A DNA stretch of 64,000 nucleotides from Oleiagrimonas sp. C23AA (GTDB lineage: Bacteria; Pseudomonadota; Gammaproteobacteria; Xanthomonadales; Rhodanobacteraceae). The notes under the pieces are model-generated. The model searched no databases. It saw only the letters and a list, made by a program, of their open reading frames with translations, and was not told the origin of the DNA. Both the position numbers and the translations under genes were made by a program. How positions within the stretch are numbered: the stretch's first letter is position 1; the number at the start of each line of letters is the position of its first letter. The DNA is taken from NCBI RefSeq assembly GCF_011759385.1, contig NZ_JAARLY010000007.1, positions 1 to 64,000 of the forward strand, written 5' to 3'. Positions 51,725-60,925 of the stretch are shown here, one piece after another.

Positions 51725-52756
51725 CTACAGCCAGCGGGCGCGTTTCAGGGCAATGTAGATGCCGCCGACCAGGGACACGGTGATCACGATCATGCTGGGG
51801 TAGGCCCAGCCTTTGTCCAGTTCCGGCATGTGGTGAAAGTTCATGCCGTACCAGCTGGTGATCAGGGTCGGGGCAGCCAGCATGGCGGCCCAGCCGGCCA
51901 GTTTCTTCATCACCTCGTTCTGGCCAAAGGTGACCAGCGAGAGGTTGACGTTGATGGCCGCACCGAGCATTTCGCGCATGGTGCTGGTGGCCTCGTTGAC
52001 GCGGATCACGTGATCGTACACGTCGCGGAAATAGACACGCGTTTCGTCACGTATCAGGTGGGGATGCAGGCGTACCAGCTGGTTGGTGATGTCCTGCAGG
52101 GGCGCCACCGCCAGGCGCAGCGTCATCAGCTCGCGCTGCATGTCGTACAGGCGCTTGATGGTGTCGCGCTTGTAGGTTTCGCGGAAGATGTCCTGTTCCA
52201 GCTCCTGCAATTCCTCGCGGAAATCGCTGACGATCGGCAGGAAGTTGTCGACGATGAAATCGAGAATCGCGTACAGACCAAAGCTGGGCCCGAGCGTGAG
52301 CAGCTCCGGTGCCGCCTCGCAGGTGCGCCTGGCCGGCGCGTAGCTGAGCGAGGCGCCGTGGCGCACGGTGATCAGATAGCGCGATCCCAGGAAGATGTGG
52401 GTTTCGCCAAAGGCGATGCTGCCGCCGACCAGTTGCGCGGTCTGCGCGACGATGAACAGCGAGTCGCCATAGGCCTCGATCTTGGTGCGCTGGTGCGCGT
52501 ACTGCGCATCCTCGATGGCCAGGTCATGCAGGTCGAATTCTTCCTGCAGCTTTTCCAGCAGCGCCTCGTCCGGCTCGTGCAGGCCGACCCAGATGAAAGC
52601 ATCGCTGTCCCGCATCACATCGCTGATCTGATCCAGGCCGATGTCACCGATGCGACGGCCTTCGCGTGAATAGGCCACGCAATTGACGACCATCGGGGCA
52701 TCGCTGGAGGCGGCGGATCGGGCGGGGCTCTGGCTTAGCTGCATGCGTTTCATCAT
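51725..52756 (-). CDS. corA: Magnesium/cobalt transporter CorA
   Basis: A 343-residue protein. The cytosolic funnel domain (to about 270, with FIWVGLHEPDEALLEKLQEEF) is followed by two C-terminal membrane helices and the pore signature YGMNF. The final helix ends in Lys/Arg (ALKRARWL). It forms pentamers that import Mg2+ and Co2+/Ni2+. ATGs at 52756, 52753 and 52744 are all possible starts. A CorC-type protein is encoded 2 kb upstream. Confidence 0.95.
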   Translation of the reverse strand: MMKRMQLSQSPARSAASSDAPMVVNCVAYSREGRRIGDIGLDQISDVMRDSDAFIWVGLHEPDEALLEKLQEEFDLHDLAIEDAQYAHQRTKIEAYGDSLFIVAQTAQLVGGSIAFGETHIFLGSRYLITVRHGASLSYAPARRTCEAAPELLTLGPSFGLYAILDFIVDNFLPIVSDFREELQELEQDIFRETYKRDTIKRLYDMQRELMTLRLAVAPLQDITNQLVRLHPHLIRDETRVYFRDVYDHVIRVNEATSTMREMLGAAINVNLSLVTFGQNEVMKKLAGWAAMLAAPTLITSWYGMNFHHMPELDKGWAYPSMIVITVSLVGGIYIALKRARWL

Positions 52757-52810
52757 GCCGCCGGCGCGTCGATTCGGCAACGCGCGAAGGCTCAGGGCTG
52801 CGCTTTCGAT

Positions 52811-54058
52811 TCAGCCCCCGGAACGCGCCACCGGGCGCCAGAGTGCGTAGGCCAGCCCCAGCCACACCGGAACGGCAAACAGAATCCACGGCAGATTCTG
52901 CTGCTCCAGCCCCGGCAGCAGGCGCACGCCCACTGCCAGCAGCGCCAGTATCGCCAGGCCCAGCACCAGCCATTGCCCGAAGCGGCGTGGCACGCGCCGC
53001 CACACACTGCCCAGCGCCAGCAGGGAGAACGGCGTGAACAGCAGCAGGTTCACATTGCGCCAGGCCGCCACGTGCGCCGTTGCCAGCCAAAGGATGAGCA
53101 TGAACAGCCCGGCGATGCCAGCCAGCAACAGAAAGGCACCGCCCAGCACGCCGAAGGTCCAGCGTGCCAGTGCCCGTCGCGTGCGCCACTGGCCGCTGAC
53201 GGCCAAGGCCAGCCCCAGCACGCTGCCGGCCACCAGCATGGGAATGGCCAGCGCCGGCGGTTGGCGCGACGGGTCCGGGTGGTGTGCCCTGGCGATGCGC
53301 CGGTCACGCTGCACCAGCGCATGCGCGTTGCCGTCGGCGCCATGGATCGTCACATGATCAAGATTGCGCATCAGCGCCATCGGTATGAAGCTGGCCTGCC
53401 AGGCGTTGAGTGGCTGGTCGGCGTAGGGTCCAAGGCCCAGGTCCATGCCCAGCATCAGCAGTGGCTGGCCGGCCATCAGGCGGTCGGTCTGCTGGCGGTA
53501 GGTTTCGCGCCCGGCGCGTGCGGTGAGCGCTTTTTCCAGCTGCCCGCCGAGCACGCGATTGAGGGCATCGCGCACGCGCGTGGTGCAGTTGTCGGTGTAG
53601 TAGTTGTACCAGTAACGGCGATTTTCCGGGCGCAGGTTCCACAGCAGAAAATCGCGCAGTTGCGAGGCCTGGGCCGGTGTCAGAGCCAGGCGTTGCTGCT
53701 CGATCCAGCGCCCGGCCTGGCGGTAGGTGGCCATGTCCTGGTCGGCGTACTCGGCGTCCATCATGTAGTTCATGCGCCCGCGCGCGAAGTTGAGCAGGAA
53801 GTTTTTCTGCTCGAAGTCGAACACGCCGTAATTGAAGGTGATGGCCTGCCCGCTGACGCTGTCGCGCAGCTCGATGGCATCGTGCCCGAAGCGCTCCCAG
53901 TAGATGGTGCCGGGGCCGTAGGTGATCAGCGACACTTCCAGGTTCTGGCCTGGCGCGTCGGCCACACCGGCGTGCGCGCGGGTACCCGCATCGCTCAGCC
54001 AGAGCAGGGTGATGAAAAGAAAGGCGGTGAAAAGGCGGGACGCGGGGAGGGCATGCAT
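52811..54058 (-). CDS. DUF4105 (Lnb N-terminal) periplasmic/membrane protein
   Basis: A 415-residue protein: signal peptide (1-30), then a DUF4105 domain (about 38-240) with LITYGPGTIYWERFGHDAIELRD, FNYGVFDF and YYTDNCTTRVRDALNRVLGG, where the cysteine sits in an NlpC-like position, and a C-terminal block of four or five helices (260-410). DUF4105 is found in bacterial outer-envelope proteins of unknown activity; a papain-like cysteine hydrolase fold has been suggested. No functional partner is evident. Confidence 0.85.
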   Translation of the reverse strand: MHALPASRLFTAFLFITLLWLSDAGTRAHAGVADAPGQNLEVSLITYGPGTIYWERFGHDAIELRDSVSGQAITFNYGVFDFEQKNFLLNFARGRMNYMMDAEYADQDMATYRQAGRWIEQQRLALTPAQASQLRDFLLWNLRPENRRYWYNYYTDNCTTRVRDALNRVLGGQLEKALTARAGRETYRQQTDRLMAGQPLLMLGMDLGLGPYADQPLNAWQASFIPMALMRNLDHVTIHGADGNAHALVQRDRRIARAHHPDPSRQPPALAIPMLVAGSVLGLALAVSGQWRTRRALARWTFGVLGGAFLLLAGIAGLFMLILWLATAHVAAWRNVNLLLFTPFSLLALGSVWRRVPRRFGQWLVLGLAILALLAVGVRLLPGLEQQNLPWILFAVPVWLGLAYALWRPVARSGG

Positions 54059-54416
54059 GGGCGGAGAAGGTGCCCGAGTTCACCGGCGGCGGCAAGCGGT
54101 ATGGGGTCGCGGGTGCTGGTGTAGGGGTGCGGCCTGGGTTTACCCCCTCCCAGCCTCCCCCTGCAAGCAGGGGGAGGAGCTATCAGGCTCGCCGAGCGCC
54201 GAGCGCCGAGCGTCGAGCGCCGAGCGAAGGGCGAAGGGCGAAGGGCGAAGGGCGAAGGGCGAAGAAGCCGAAACGTCGAAACGTCGAAACGTCGAAACGT
54301 TGAAGCGCCAAGGCGGCATGCCGATTCTTCCAAGCTTGCCTCAGACCTGGAGCAGAGCAGCGCTTTTACTCCCTCCCCTGTGTGCAGGGGAGGGTTGGGG
54401 AGGGGTAGAAACCGCC
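54059..54416. repeat. Intergenic region with two REP-like copies and three adjoining microsatellites
   Basis: REP-like copies lie at 54142-54178 (minus orientation) and 54369-54407 (plus orientation). Between them: GCCGAGC five times (54191-54225, one variant), GAAGGGC five times (54226-54260) and GAAACGTC four times (54270-54301, last unit varied). The organisation closely matches 47.7-48.1 kb but the unit sequences differ. No gene seen. Confidence 0.85.
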
Positions 54417-55271
54417 TCAGTCATCCCCGACAGCGTTCGTTTGCACGCGGAACTGGTGCACGCGGCGATCGTCGGCCTGGGTCACGTGGAACAGGTAGTC
54501 GCCAATGGCGATGTCCTCGCCGCTTTCGGGCAGATGGCCAAACTCGGAGGTGACCATGCCGCCGATGGTGTCGAACTCTTCATCCGGGTACTGCGTGCCC
54601 AGTTCGGCGTTGACCTCGGCGATGGGCGTCAGTGCGCTGATCAGGTAGCCGCCTTCGGGCAGGGCCTGCATCAGCTGCGGCGCTTCCTCATCGTCGTGCT
54701 CGTCGTCGATCTCGCCGACGATTTCTTCCAGCACGTCCTCGATGGTGACCAGGCCGGCAACGCCGCCGTATTCGTCGACCACCAGCGCCATGTGGTTGTG
54801 GCTCAGGCGAAATTCGGCCAGCAGCACGTTCAGGCGCATCGACTCGGGGATCAGCACAGCTGGACGCAGCAGCGTGCGGATGTCGCAGTGCTCGCGGTCG
54901 CCGAAGTACTTGAGCAGATCCTTGGCTAGCAGAATGCCGAGGATCTCGTCCTTGTCCTCGCCGTGCACAGGAAAGCGCGAGTGGCCCGATTCGACCACCG
55001 TTTCCAGGATATCGGCCAGTGGGGCTTCGGCTGGCAGCATGACCATCTGCGCGCGCGGCACCATCACGTCATCCACGCTCAGCTCGGTGACGCGCAGCGC
55101 GCCCTCGACCATGCCCAGCGTGTCATTGGAAAGCAGGCCGTTGGCCTGGGCGCTGCGCAGTTCGTCGAGCAATTCGTCGCGGCTGCGCGGTTCGCCGGAA
55201 AACATTTGGCCCAGGCGATCCCACCAGGAACGGTGGTGCGGGCCGTTGGTACTTCCAGAGTCCTCGTTCAT
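54417..55271 (-). CDS. corC: CorC/HlyC-type CBS-pair protein (YbeX family)
   Basis: A 284-residue protein. A tandem CBS pair (about 65-200; RVTELSVDDVMVPRAQMVML, SRFPVHGEDKDEILGILLAKDLL, MALVVDEYGGVAGLVTIEDVLEEIVGEIDDEHD) is followed by a CorC_HlyC domain (to about 278). There are no membrane segments, as in YbeX. It is implicated in Mg/Co efflux or ribosome-linked functions with YbeY/YbeZ. ATG at 55271. The usual neighbours ybeZ-ybeY lie upstream, separated by an unrelated gene. Confidence 0.92.
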   Translation of the reverse strand: MNEDSGSTNGPHHRSWWDRLGQMFSGEPRSRDELLDELRSAQANGLLSNDTLGMVEGALRVTELSVDDVMVPRAQMVMLPAEAPLADILETVVESGHSRFPVHGEDKDEILGILLAKDLLKYFGDREHCDIRTLLRPAVLIPESMRLNVLLAEFRLSHNHMALVVDEYGGVAGLVTIEDVLEEIVGEIDDEHDDEEAPQLMQALPEGGYLISALTPIAEVNAELGTQYPDEEFDTIGGMVTSEFGHLPESGEDIAIGDYLFHVTQADDRRVHQFRVQTNAVGDD

Positions 55272-55388
55272 CAGGGCTGTAGATACGATCTTTTGAAATG
55301 GGTGTAAGGCTGCCGATTCTAGCGCAAACCCCGGGGGCTGCCCCAAGGCGTACGGCGCGGCCTGTTCATGCACGGCTCGGCACAACGC

Positions 55389-56672
55389 TTACCGGGCTTT
55401 GTGCGGGCCGGCATTGGGTTTGATGGGGGCACCGGTGAACGGATTCCAGCCATGGGCGGCCAACGCGGCCCAGGCGGTCGCACCCAAGTGCGGCAGGTGG
55501 TAATAGAAAAAATCGGCAAAGGTGGAATCGGGGCCAATGGCCAGGTCGGTTTCGATGCGTGCCTGCGGCGTGGCGTAAAGCAGACCATCGGCGCTTCGCT
55601 GCTTGAGTAGCAGCGTCCAGAGCGCGGATGGAACCTTGCGCCCGCTGGCTTGCATGGCCGCGGCGGCCTGGGCGGTGCCCTCGGTCCAGATGCCCTTTGG
55701 CGAACCGCGATAGCCAAAACCGGCGCCATGGCTGTGCGTGGTCTTTATCCACGGCCATACCGACTGCCACTGCGGCGGCACCGGCGCCATCGCCAGCAAC
55801 GGCCACACCTGCGCATCCAGCGCGTAAGGGTGCTGGGCAATACTGTGGCCGTTGTCCGTGGTGCCGATGGGGAAGTGGTGCTGGCGGGCATCCCACATGG
55901 CGCTGACAAAGGCGCGGCTGATGCGCGCCTGGCGGGCCAGCGCCGCATCGGGGCGATCGCGTTGCGCCCAGCGCGCGGCGGCATAGACATCCAGGTTGTG
56001 TTCGGTGGATTTCCAGCGCTGCGGTGCCTGCTTGCCGTCAAAGCCATACACGCCGCCGTTGTAGCCGGCCGGTGCCGTGGCATCGTAGGTGTGCGCAGCG
56101 ATCCAGGAAAGCCACTGGCGTGCCGCGTCGAGATAGCGCGTCTCGTGGGTGTGCTGATACACACCCAGCGCCAGCAGCGCCGCCCAGGCCATGTTGCCGG
56201 TGGCGGTGCTGGCCTGGTAGGCGTCTTCCTGCCAGAAGCCGCCTTTGGCATTCCAGAAGCCGGGCAGCTTGGCGGTGCCTTTGCCCATGGCGCCGGCGGC
56301 GTAGGCGTTGCGCAGGCGGTGGTCGTGATAGTTCAGATCGTGGGCGCTGACGTAGATCAGCGCGTCGGCAATGCGTTGTGCCTGCTTCGGCTGGCCGCAG
56401 GCGATCAGCGCCAGCCCGGCCGCGGCGTTGTCGTAGACAAAGGCCGCGCCGTGCAGCGCGCGACGATCGGCCGGGGCGCTCAGGGTGACGCTGGGGTAGC
56501 TGGCCAGCAGCATCGGCCCCTGACCCGGCATGGCGTGCGCGGCGTCGTCCAGTGCGGCGCACGTCACTTTGGCCAGTTGCTGACGTGGCGAGGCCGCGAA
56601 TGTCGCGACACTGATGCCGAAAAGCATCATCGCGCAGACAGCACGGCAGGCAGAGCGCATCAATGTAGACAT
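55389..56672 (-). CDS. Exported protein with alpha/alpha-toroid character, unknown function
   Basis: A 427-residue protein with a signal peptide (to about ATFAAS). The rest is helical with Trp-rich repeats spaced like the hairpins of an (alpha/alpha)6 toroid: FVYDNAAAGLALIACG, GNMAWAALLALGVYQHT, STEHNLDVYAAARWAQRD, GIWTEGTAQAAAAM, STFADFFYYHL. This suggests a glycoside hydrolase, lyase or epimerase-like fold. I do not recognise the family and cannot assign catalytic residues. It sits between ybeY and corC, a position not usual for that operon. Confidence 0.7.
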   Translation of the reverse strand: MSTLMRSACRAVCAMMLFGISVATFAASPRQQLAKVTCAALDDAAHAMPGQGPMLLASYPSVTLSAPADRRALHGAAFVYDNAAAGLALIACGQPKQAQRIADALIYVSAHDLNYHDHRLRNAYAAGAMGKGTAKLPGFWNAKGGFWQEDAYQASTATGNMAWAALLALGVYQHTHETRYLDAARQWLSWIAAHTYDATAPAGYNGGVYGFDGKQAPQRWKSTEHNLDVYAAARWAQRDRPDAALARQARISRAFVSAMWDARQHHFPIGTTDNGHSIAQHPYALDAQVWPLLAMAPVPPQWQSVWPWIKTTHSHGAGFGYRGSPKGIWTEGTAQAAAAMQASGRKVPSALWTLLLKQRSADGLLYATPQARIETDLAIGPDSTFADFFYYHLPHLGATAWAALAAHGWNPFTGAPIKPNAGPHKAR

Positions 56673-56750
56673 GGCAAGCGGCGGCAGCGGGCGTCAAAGC
56701 AGTGTGCCGCGCGGTGCGGGCTTGGGTCTATGCGAACGCGGGCAAACGGT

Positions 56751-57224
56751 TCAGCGAGGGCGGTAAGGGTCGTCGATGCCCAGCCCGGCCAGAATGCGCG
56801 TTTCCAGCGCCTCCATTTGTTCGGCCTCGGCTTCTTCGATGTGGTCGTAACCCAACAGGTGCAGCGTGCCGTGCACCGTCAGGTGCGCCCAGTGCGCGCG
56901 ATCGGCCTTGTGCTGTTCACGCGCCTCGCGCTGCATCACCGGGGCACAGATGGCCAGATCGCCGAGCAGTGGCAACTCCACGCCCGGCGGCAGTTCGGCC
57001 GGAAACGACAGCACGTTGGTGGCGTAATCCTTGCCGCGATAGGTGGCGTTGAGTTCGCGGCCCTCGTCGGCATCGACCAGGCGGATCGAGAGCTCGGCCT
57101 CGCCCTCGTGACCGGCGCCGGCCAGCGCCGCGCCGACCCAGCGCCGAAAGCTGGCCGCGGCCGGCAGTCCCTTGCGCGGCAAGCCGTAACCTAAGTGCAG
57201 GGTCAGCGCAGATGCCTGACTCAT
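56751..57224 (-). CDS. ybeY: Endoribonuclease YbeY (16S rRNA maturation)
   Basis: A 157-residue single-strand RNase for 16S 3'-end processing and ribosome quality control. The zinc site H-x3-H-x5-H is intact in [12 protein letters not shown], and [30 protein letters not shown] is typical. The start overlaps the ybeZ stop (ATGA), the standard phoH-ybeY coupling. Confidence 0.95.
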   Translation of the reverse strand: MSQASALTLHLGYGLPRKGLPAAASFRRWVGAALAGAGHEGEAELSIRLVDADEGRELNATYRGKDYATNVLSFPAELPPGVELPLLGDLAICAPVMQREAREQHKADRAHWAHLTVHGTLHLLGYDHIEEAEAEQMEALETRILAGLGIDDPYRPR

Positions 57225-58204
57225 CCGCGCGGCGACTCGTTCATGCGTTCGGCGGCCTCGTAGGCGCGCACGATGCGTGCGACCAGCGGATGACGCACCA
57301 CATCGCGCGAGGTGAAGAAGGTGAAGCTAATGCCGTCCACGCCGCGCAGCACCTCGATGGCATGACGCAGCCCCGAGCGCGCGCCGCGCGGCAGATCCAC
57401 CTGGGTCACGTCGCCGGTGATCACCGCCACCGAGCCAAAACCGATGCGCGTCAGGAACATCTTCATCTGCTCGACGGTGGTGTTCTGCGCCTCATCCAGA
57501 ATGACGAACGAATCATTCAGCGTGCGACCGCGCATGTAGGCCAGCGGGGCAATCTCGATGATGTTGCGCTCAATCAGCTTGGCCACGCGCTCGAAACCGA
57601 GCATTTCGTACAGCGCGTCGTACAGCGGGCGCAGGTACGGGTCGACCTTCTGGCTGAGGTCGCCGGGCAAGAAGCCCAGTTTCTCACCGGCTTCCACGGC
57701 GGGGCGCACCAGCAGCACGCGCTGCACGCGATTGGTTTCCAGCGCCTCGACCGCGCTGGCCACGGCCAGGTAGGTCTTGCCGGTGCCGGCCGGGCCGATG
57801 CCGAAGTTGATGTCATTGGTGGCGATGGCGTGCAGGTAGCGGGCCTGGTTCGGGCCACGGCCCTTGATCAGGCCGCGTTTGACCTTGATCAGCACTTCCT
57901 GGGCCTGTTCGGCGGCCTGTTCGGAGAGCGCGTCGACGCCCGATTCGGACAGCATCAGGTTGATGCGCGGGCCGTTCAGCGACTCGTTTTCGGTCACTTC
58001 ATACAGCGCGTGCAGCACTTTTTCGGTGGCCTCGGTGACCGGCGCGTCGCCAATCACCTGGAACAGGTTGCCACGGTGGTTGATCTCCACGCCCAGACGC
58101 AATTCGATCTGGCGCAGATGCTCGTCAAAGGGGCCGGCCAGGTTGGCCAGACGGGCGTTGTCATCGGGTTCGAGCGCGAAGTCGCGCGTAGTCAGTTCTG
58201 CCAT
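57221..58204 (-). CDS. ybeZ: PhoH-like ATPase (YbeZ)
   Basis: A 327-residue P-loop ATPase/putative RNA helicase. It has Walker [31 protein letters not shown], Walker [11 protein letters not shown], and [13 protein letters not shown]. The N-terminal KH-like region precedes. ATG at 58204 gives the known length; the open frame continues to 58291 without conservation. It is coupled to ybeY by overlap. Confidence 0.95.
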   Translation of the reverse strand: MAELTTRDFALEPDDNARLANLAGPFDEHLRQIELRLGVEINHRGNLFQVIGDAPVTEATEKVLHALYEVTENESLNGPRINLMLSESGVDALSEQAAEQAQEVLIKVKRGLIKGRGPNQARYLHAIATNDINFGIGPAGTGKTYLAVASAVEALETNRVQRVLLVRPAVEAGEKLGFLPGDLSQKVDPYLRPLYDALYEMLGFERVAKLIERNIIEIAPLAYMRGRTLNDSFVILDEAQNTTVEQMKMFLTRIGFGSVAVITGDVTQVDLPRGARSGLRHAIEVLRGVDGISFTFFTSRDVVRHPLVARIVRAYEAAERMNESPRG

Positions 58205-58296
58205 ACCCAAAAGCGTACCGCGCGGGGGCGGGGTGGGCCAGCATCGGGCGTGTTCGGCCGCGTTTCGGGATAGGCGCGATTCACGCGGCACTTGTG

Positions 58297-58322
58297 TTTA
58301 ATTAATTGATGAATTAATTAAA
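58297..58322. promoter_or_regulatory. AT-rich palindromic operator upstream of tetR-type gene
   Basis: TTTAATTAATT and its exact inverse AATTAATTAAA flank a GATG centre. It ends 4 bp before the regulator's ATG and sits in an otherwise GC-rich gap between divergent ybeZ and the tetR-type gene. Autoregulatory TetR operators are usually palindromes in this position. Confidence 0.75.
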
Positions 58323-58326
58323 TGCC

Positions 58327-58998
58327 ATGAGCAACACACCCACCACCCAGGCACGTGGTCGTCGCGCCGGTCGTCCGGCCGGCGACGACGCCGATCTGCG
58401 CAATCAGTTGCTGGATACGGCGGCCAGCTTATTTGCGCGCAACGGCATCGCGGGCACCTCGTTGCGCGCCATCGCCGATGCCGCCGAGGTGACGCCGGCG
58501 ATGCTGCATTACTACTTTGGCGGCAAGGCGGCGCTGGTCGACGCCTTGATCGACGAACGGCTGAAACCGGCCGTGCAGCCGTTGCACACGCGGCTGGCGT
58601 CGACCGAAACCACGCCGCCGGCCCTGATCGAGGCTTTCGTGCGCGGCATGGCCGAGGTGATCGGTTCGCACGCATGGCTGCCGGCGCTTTGGGTACGCGA
58701 GGTGGTTTGCGAAGGCGGCGCCTTGCGCCCGGCGGTGTTCGAGCGGGTGGTGCCGCAGTTGCCCCAGATCATGGCGGAGCACTTCCGGCGTGCGCAGAAT
58801 GCGGGGCAACTGGCGCCGGGCATCGATCCCCAGCTGCTGGTGGTGTCGCTGGTCGGGCTGACCATGTTTCCGGCCGCCGGCGAGCCGATCTGGCGACAGG
58901 TATTCGATACCGGTGCGATGAGCGTGGATGGTCTGGTCCGGCATGTGCTCAGCCTTCTCGGCCAGGGCATCCGGGGTGTCAGTGGAGATGAGCGATGA
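58327..58998 (+). CDS. TetR/AcrR-family transcriptional repressor (CecR-like)
   Basis: A 223-residue regulator. A helix-turn-helix spans about residues 25-70 (AASLFARNGIAGTSLRAIADAAEVTPAMLHYYFGGKAALVDAL). The C-terminal ligand domain is of the CecR/YbiH type (ERVVPQLPQIMAEHF). It is first in an operon with an HlyD adaptor, ABC ATPase and ABC-2 permease, and probably represses it through the adjacent palindrome. The stop overlaps the next start (ATGA). Confidence 0.88.
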   Translation: MSNTPTTQARGRRAGRPAGDDADLRNQLLDTAASLFARNGIAGTSLRAIADAAEVTPAMLHYYFGGKAALVDALIDERLKPAVQPLHTRLASTETTPPALIEAFVRGMAEVIGSHAWLPALWVREVVCEGGALRPAVFERVVPQLPQIMAEHFRRAQNAGQLAPGIDPQLLVVSLVGLTMFPAAGEPIWRQVFDTGAMSVDGLVRHVLSLLGQGIRGVSGDER

Positions 58999-59963
58999 AC
59001 GCGTCAGTGATGCGTGCAGGCGTGTTGGGCTCGATGGCGGCGTTGCTGCTCAGTGGCTGTCATCCGGCGCCGCCAAAGGCGTTGGGCACGCTGGAGTACG
59101 ATCGCATCACGCTGCCGGCGGTGGCCGCCGAGCGCGTGGTCTCGATCGGTGTGAAGGAAGGCCAGCGCGTCAAGAAGGGGCAATTCCTGGTGCAGCTCGA
59201 TGCCAGCCAGACCCGGGCCGACCTTGCTGCCAGCCGTGCCCGCGCGGCGCAGCAGCAGGCGGCGTTGGAAAAAGCCGACAACGGGCCGCGCAAGGAAGAT
59301 ATCGACCAGGCGCGTGCACGTCTGGCCAGCGCCAACGCCCAGGCCAAAGACGCCCGCGCCTATTACGCACGACTGAAGCCGCTGCAGGGGCAAAGCTACG
59401 TCTCGGCGTCAGACCTGGATCGCGCCCGCGCCGCGGCCAGCGCTGCCGATGGCGATGTGGCGGCGGCGCGAGCAGCGCTGGATCTGCTGCTGCATGGCAC
59501 CCGCGCCGAGGACGTGGCCCAGGCGCGCGCGGCGCTGGCCGATGCACAGCAGCAGGCCAAGGCGCAGCAGGTGCTGCTGGACAAGCTGCACGTGGTGGCG
59601 CCGCGCGATGGCCTGATTGACAGCCTGCCGTACCGGCGTGGTGACCAGGCGCCCGTGGGCCAGCCGCTGGTGATCATGCTGGTCGGCCACACGCCGTACG
59701 CGCGGGTCTACCTGCCAGAAGCCATGCGTGCCCAGCTGCACGATGGTGATGCGGTCCAGGTGCATGTGCGGGGGCGCGCGCAAGCCTACGCCGGGCATGT
59801 GCGCATGATCCGCCGGGAGCCGGTGTTCACCCCGTACTACGCGCTTTCCGGCGAGGACGCCACGCGCCTGAGCTGGCTGGCACAAGTCCAGCTGGGCAAC
59901 GATGCGCGCGATCTTCCGGCCGGTTTGCCGGTGTCGGTTACCTTGGCGGCAACGCACCCGTGA
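58995..59963 (+). CDS. HlyD-family periplasmic adaptor lipoprotein
   Basis: A 322-residue membrane-fusion protein. Its signal ends in a lipobox (ALLLSGCH), followed by a biotinyl-lipoyl half-motif (VSIGVKEGQRVKKGQFLVQLD), a long coiled-coil hairpin (about 70-190, rich in Ala/Gln/Arg), the second lipoyl half (KLHVVAPRDGLIDSLPYRRGDQAPVGQ) and a beta-barrel. It resembles YbhG/YhiI adaptors. It connects the ABC export unit encoded next to an outer-membrane channel not present here. Confidence 0.88.
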   Translation: MNASVMRAGVLGSMAALLLSGCHPAPPKALGTLEYDRITLPAVAAERVVSIGVKEGQRVKKGQFLVQLDASQTRADLAASRARAAQQQAALEKADNGPRKEDIDQARARLASANAQAKDARAYYARLKPLQGQSYVSASDLDRARAAASAADGDVAAARAALDLLLHGTRAEDVAQARAALADAQQQAKAQQVLLDKLHVVAPRDGLIDSLPYRRGDQAPVGQPLVIMLVGHTPYARVYLPEAMRAQLHDGDAVQVHVRGRAQAYAGHVRMIRREPVFTPYYALSGEDATRLSWLAQVQLGNDARDLPAGLPVSVTLAATHP

Positions 59964-60925
59964 ACGAAAGCGCCACACCGGCGATCCGCGTGCGCGGGCT
60001 GACGCGTCGCTTTGGTGAGCTGGTGGCCGTCGATCATGTCGATCTTGAGGTGCCCGCGCGTCAGGTCTACGGCTTTCTCGGTCCCAATGGCTCGGGCAAG
60101 TCCACCACCATCCGCATGCTTTGCGGACTGCTGATGCCCAGCGAGGGCGAGATCGAGGTATTGGGGCTGCGTATTCCTGCGCAGGCCGAGGCCCTGCGGC
60201 GTCAGATCGGTTACATGACCCAGACCTTTTCGTTGTTCACCGATCTTAGCGTGCGCGAAAACCTGGCCTTCATGGCCGCGGTGCAGGGCGTGCCCCAGCG
60301 CCAGACCCGCTCGCGCATCGATGCGTTGCTCGAGCAATACCATCTGGCCGACATGCAGCGTCAGCTCGCCGGTACCTTGAGCGGTGGCCAGCGCCAGCGC
60401 CTGGCATTGGCCGCGGCGGTGGTGCACGAGCCGAAACTTCTGTTCCTGGACGAGCCGACCAGTGCGGTCGATCCGCAATCGCGGCGCGACTTCTGGGAGG
60501 CGCTGTTCACTCTGGCCGATGCCGGCACCACGCTGCTGGTATCCACGCATTACATGGACGAGGCCGAACGCTGCCACCGTCTGGCCATTCTCGATCGCGG
60601 CCGGTTGGTGGCCGATGACACACCGGCCGCGCTGGCCGGTGCGTTGGCCGGGCGAACGTTTCAGGTCAACACGCAGCATCCGCGAGCGTTGCAGCCGACG
60701 CTGGCGCAATGGCCGGGCGTGCTCAGCGTGGCGCAGATCGGTGCGAGCTTGCGTGTGTTGATGGCCGCCGACGCTGACGCTGCCGAGGATATCTGCACAC
60801 GCATGCGCGATGCGCTGCGTTCCAGCGATGCCAAGGTCAGCGTGAGCGCCGTAACGCCCAGCCTGGAAGATGTCTTCGTGGCGGCCACACGTGAGCCCGG
60901 CGCGGTCGAGGCGACGTCGTCATGA
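59960..60925 (+). CDS. ABC exporter ATP-binding protein
   Basis: A 321-residue ATPase with GTG start overlapping the previous stop. Walker A GPNGSGKST, signature LSGGQRQRLALAAA, Walker B LLFLDEPTSAVD and switch STHYMDEAERC are intact. The C-terminal 80 residues (TFQVNTQHPRALQPTL...TPSLEDVFVA) form the accessory domain of CcmA/NatA-type drug or lipid exporters. It works with the ABC-2 permease that overlaps its stop. Confidence 0.92.
   Translation: MNESATPAIRVRGLTRRFGELVAVDHVDLEVPARQVYGFLGPNGSGKSTTIRMLCGLLMPSEGEIEVLGLRIPAQAEALRRQIGYMTQTFSLFTDLSVRENLAFMAAVQGVPQRQTRSRIDALLEQYHLADMQRQLAGTLSGGQRQRLALAAAVVHEPKLLFLDEPTSAVDPQSRRDFWEALFTLADAGTTLLVSTHYMDEAERCHRLAILDRGRLVADDTPAALAGALAGRTFQVNTQHPRALQPTLAQWPGVLSVAQIGASLRVLMAADADAAEDICTRMRDALRSSDAKVSVSAVTPSLEDVFVAATREPGAVEATSS

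Noticed and set aside
55650-57194. 514-codon open frame antisense to the toroid gene and ybeY
   Set aside because: Shadow of two genes on the other strand; it spans their intergenic gap without a recognisable domain.
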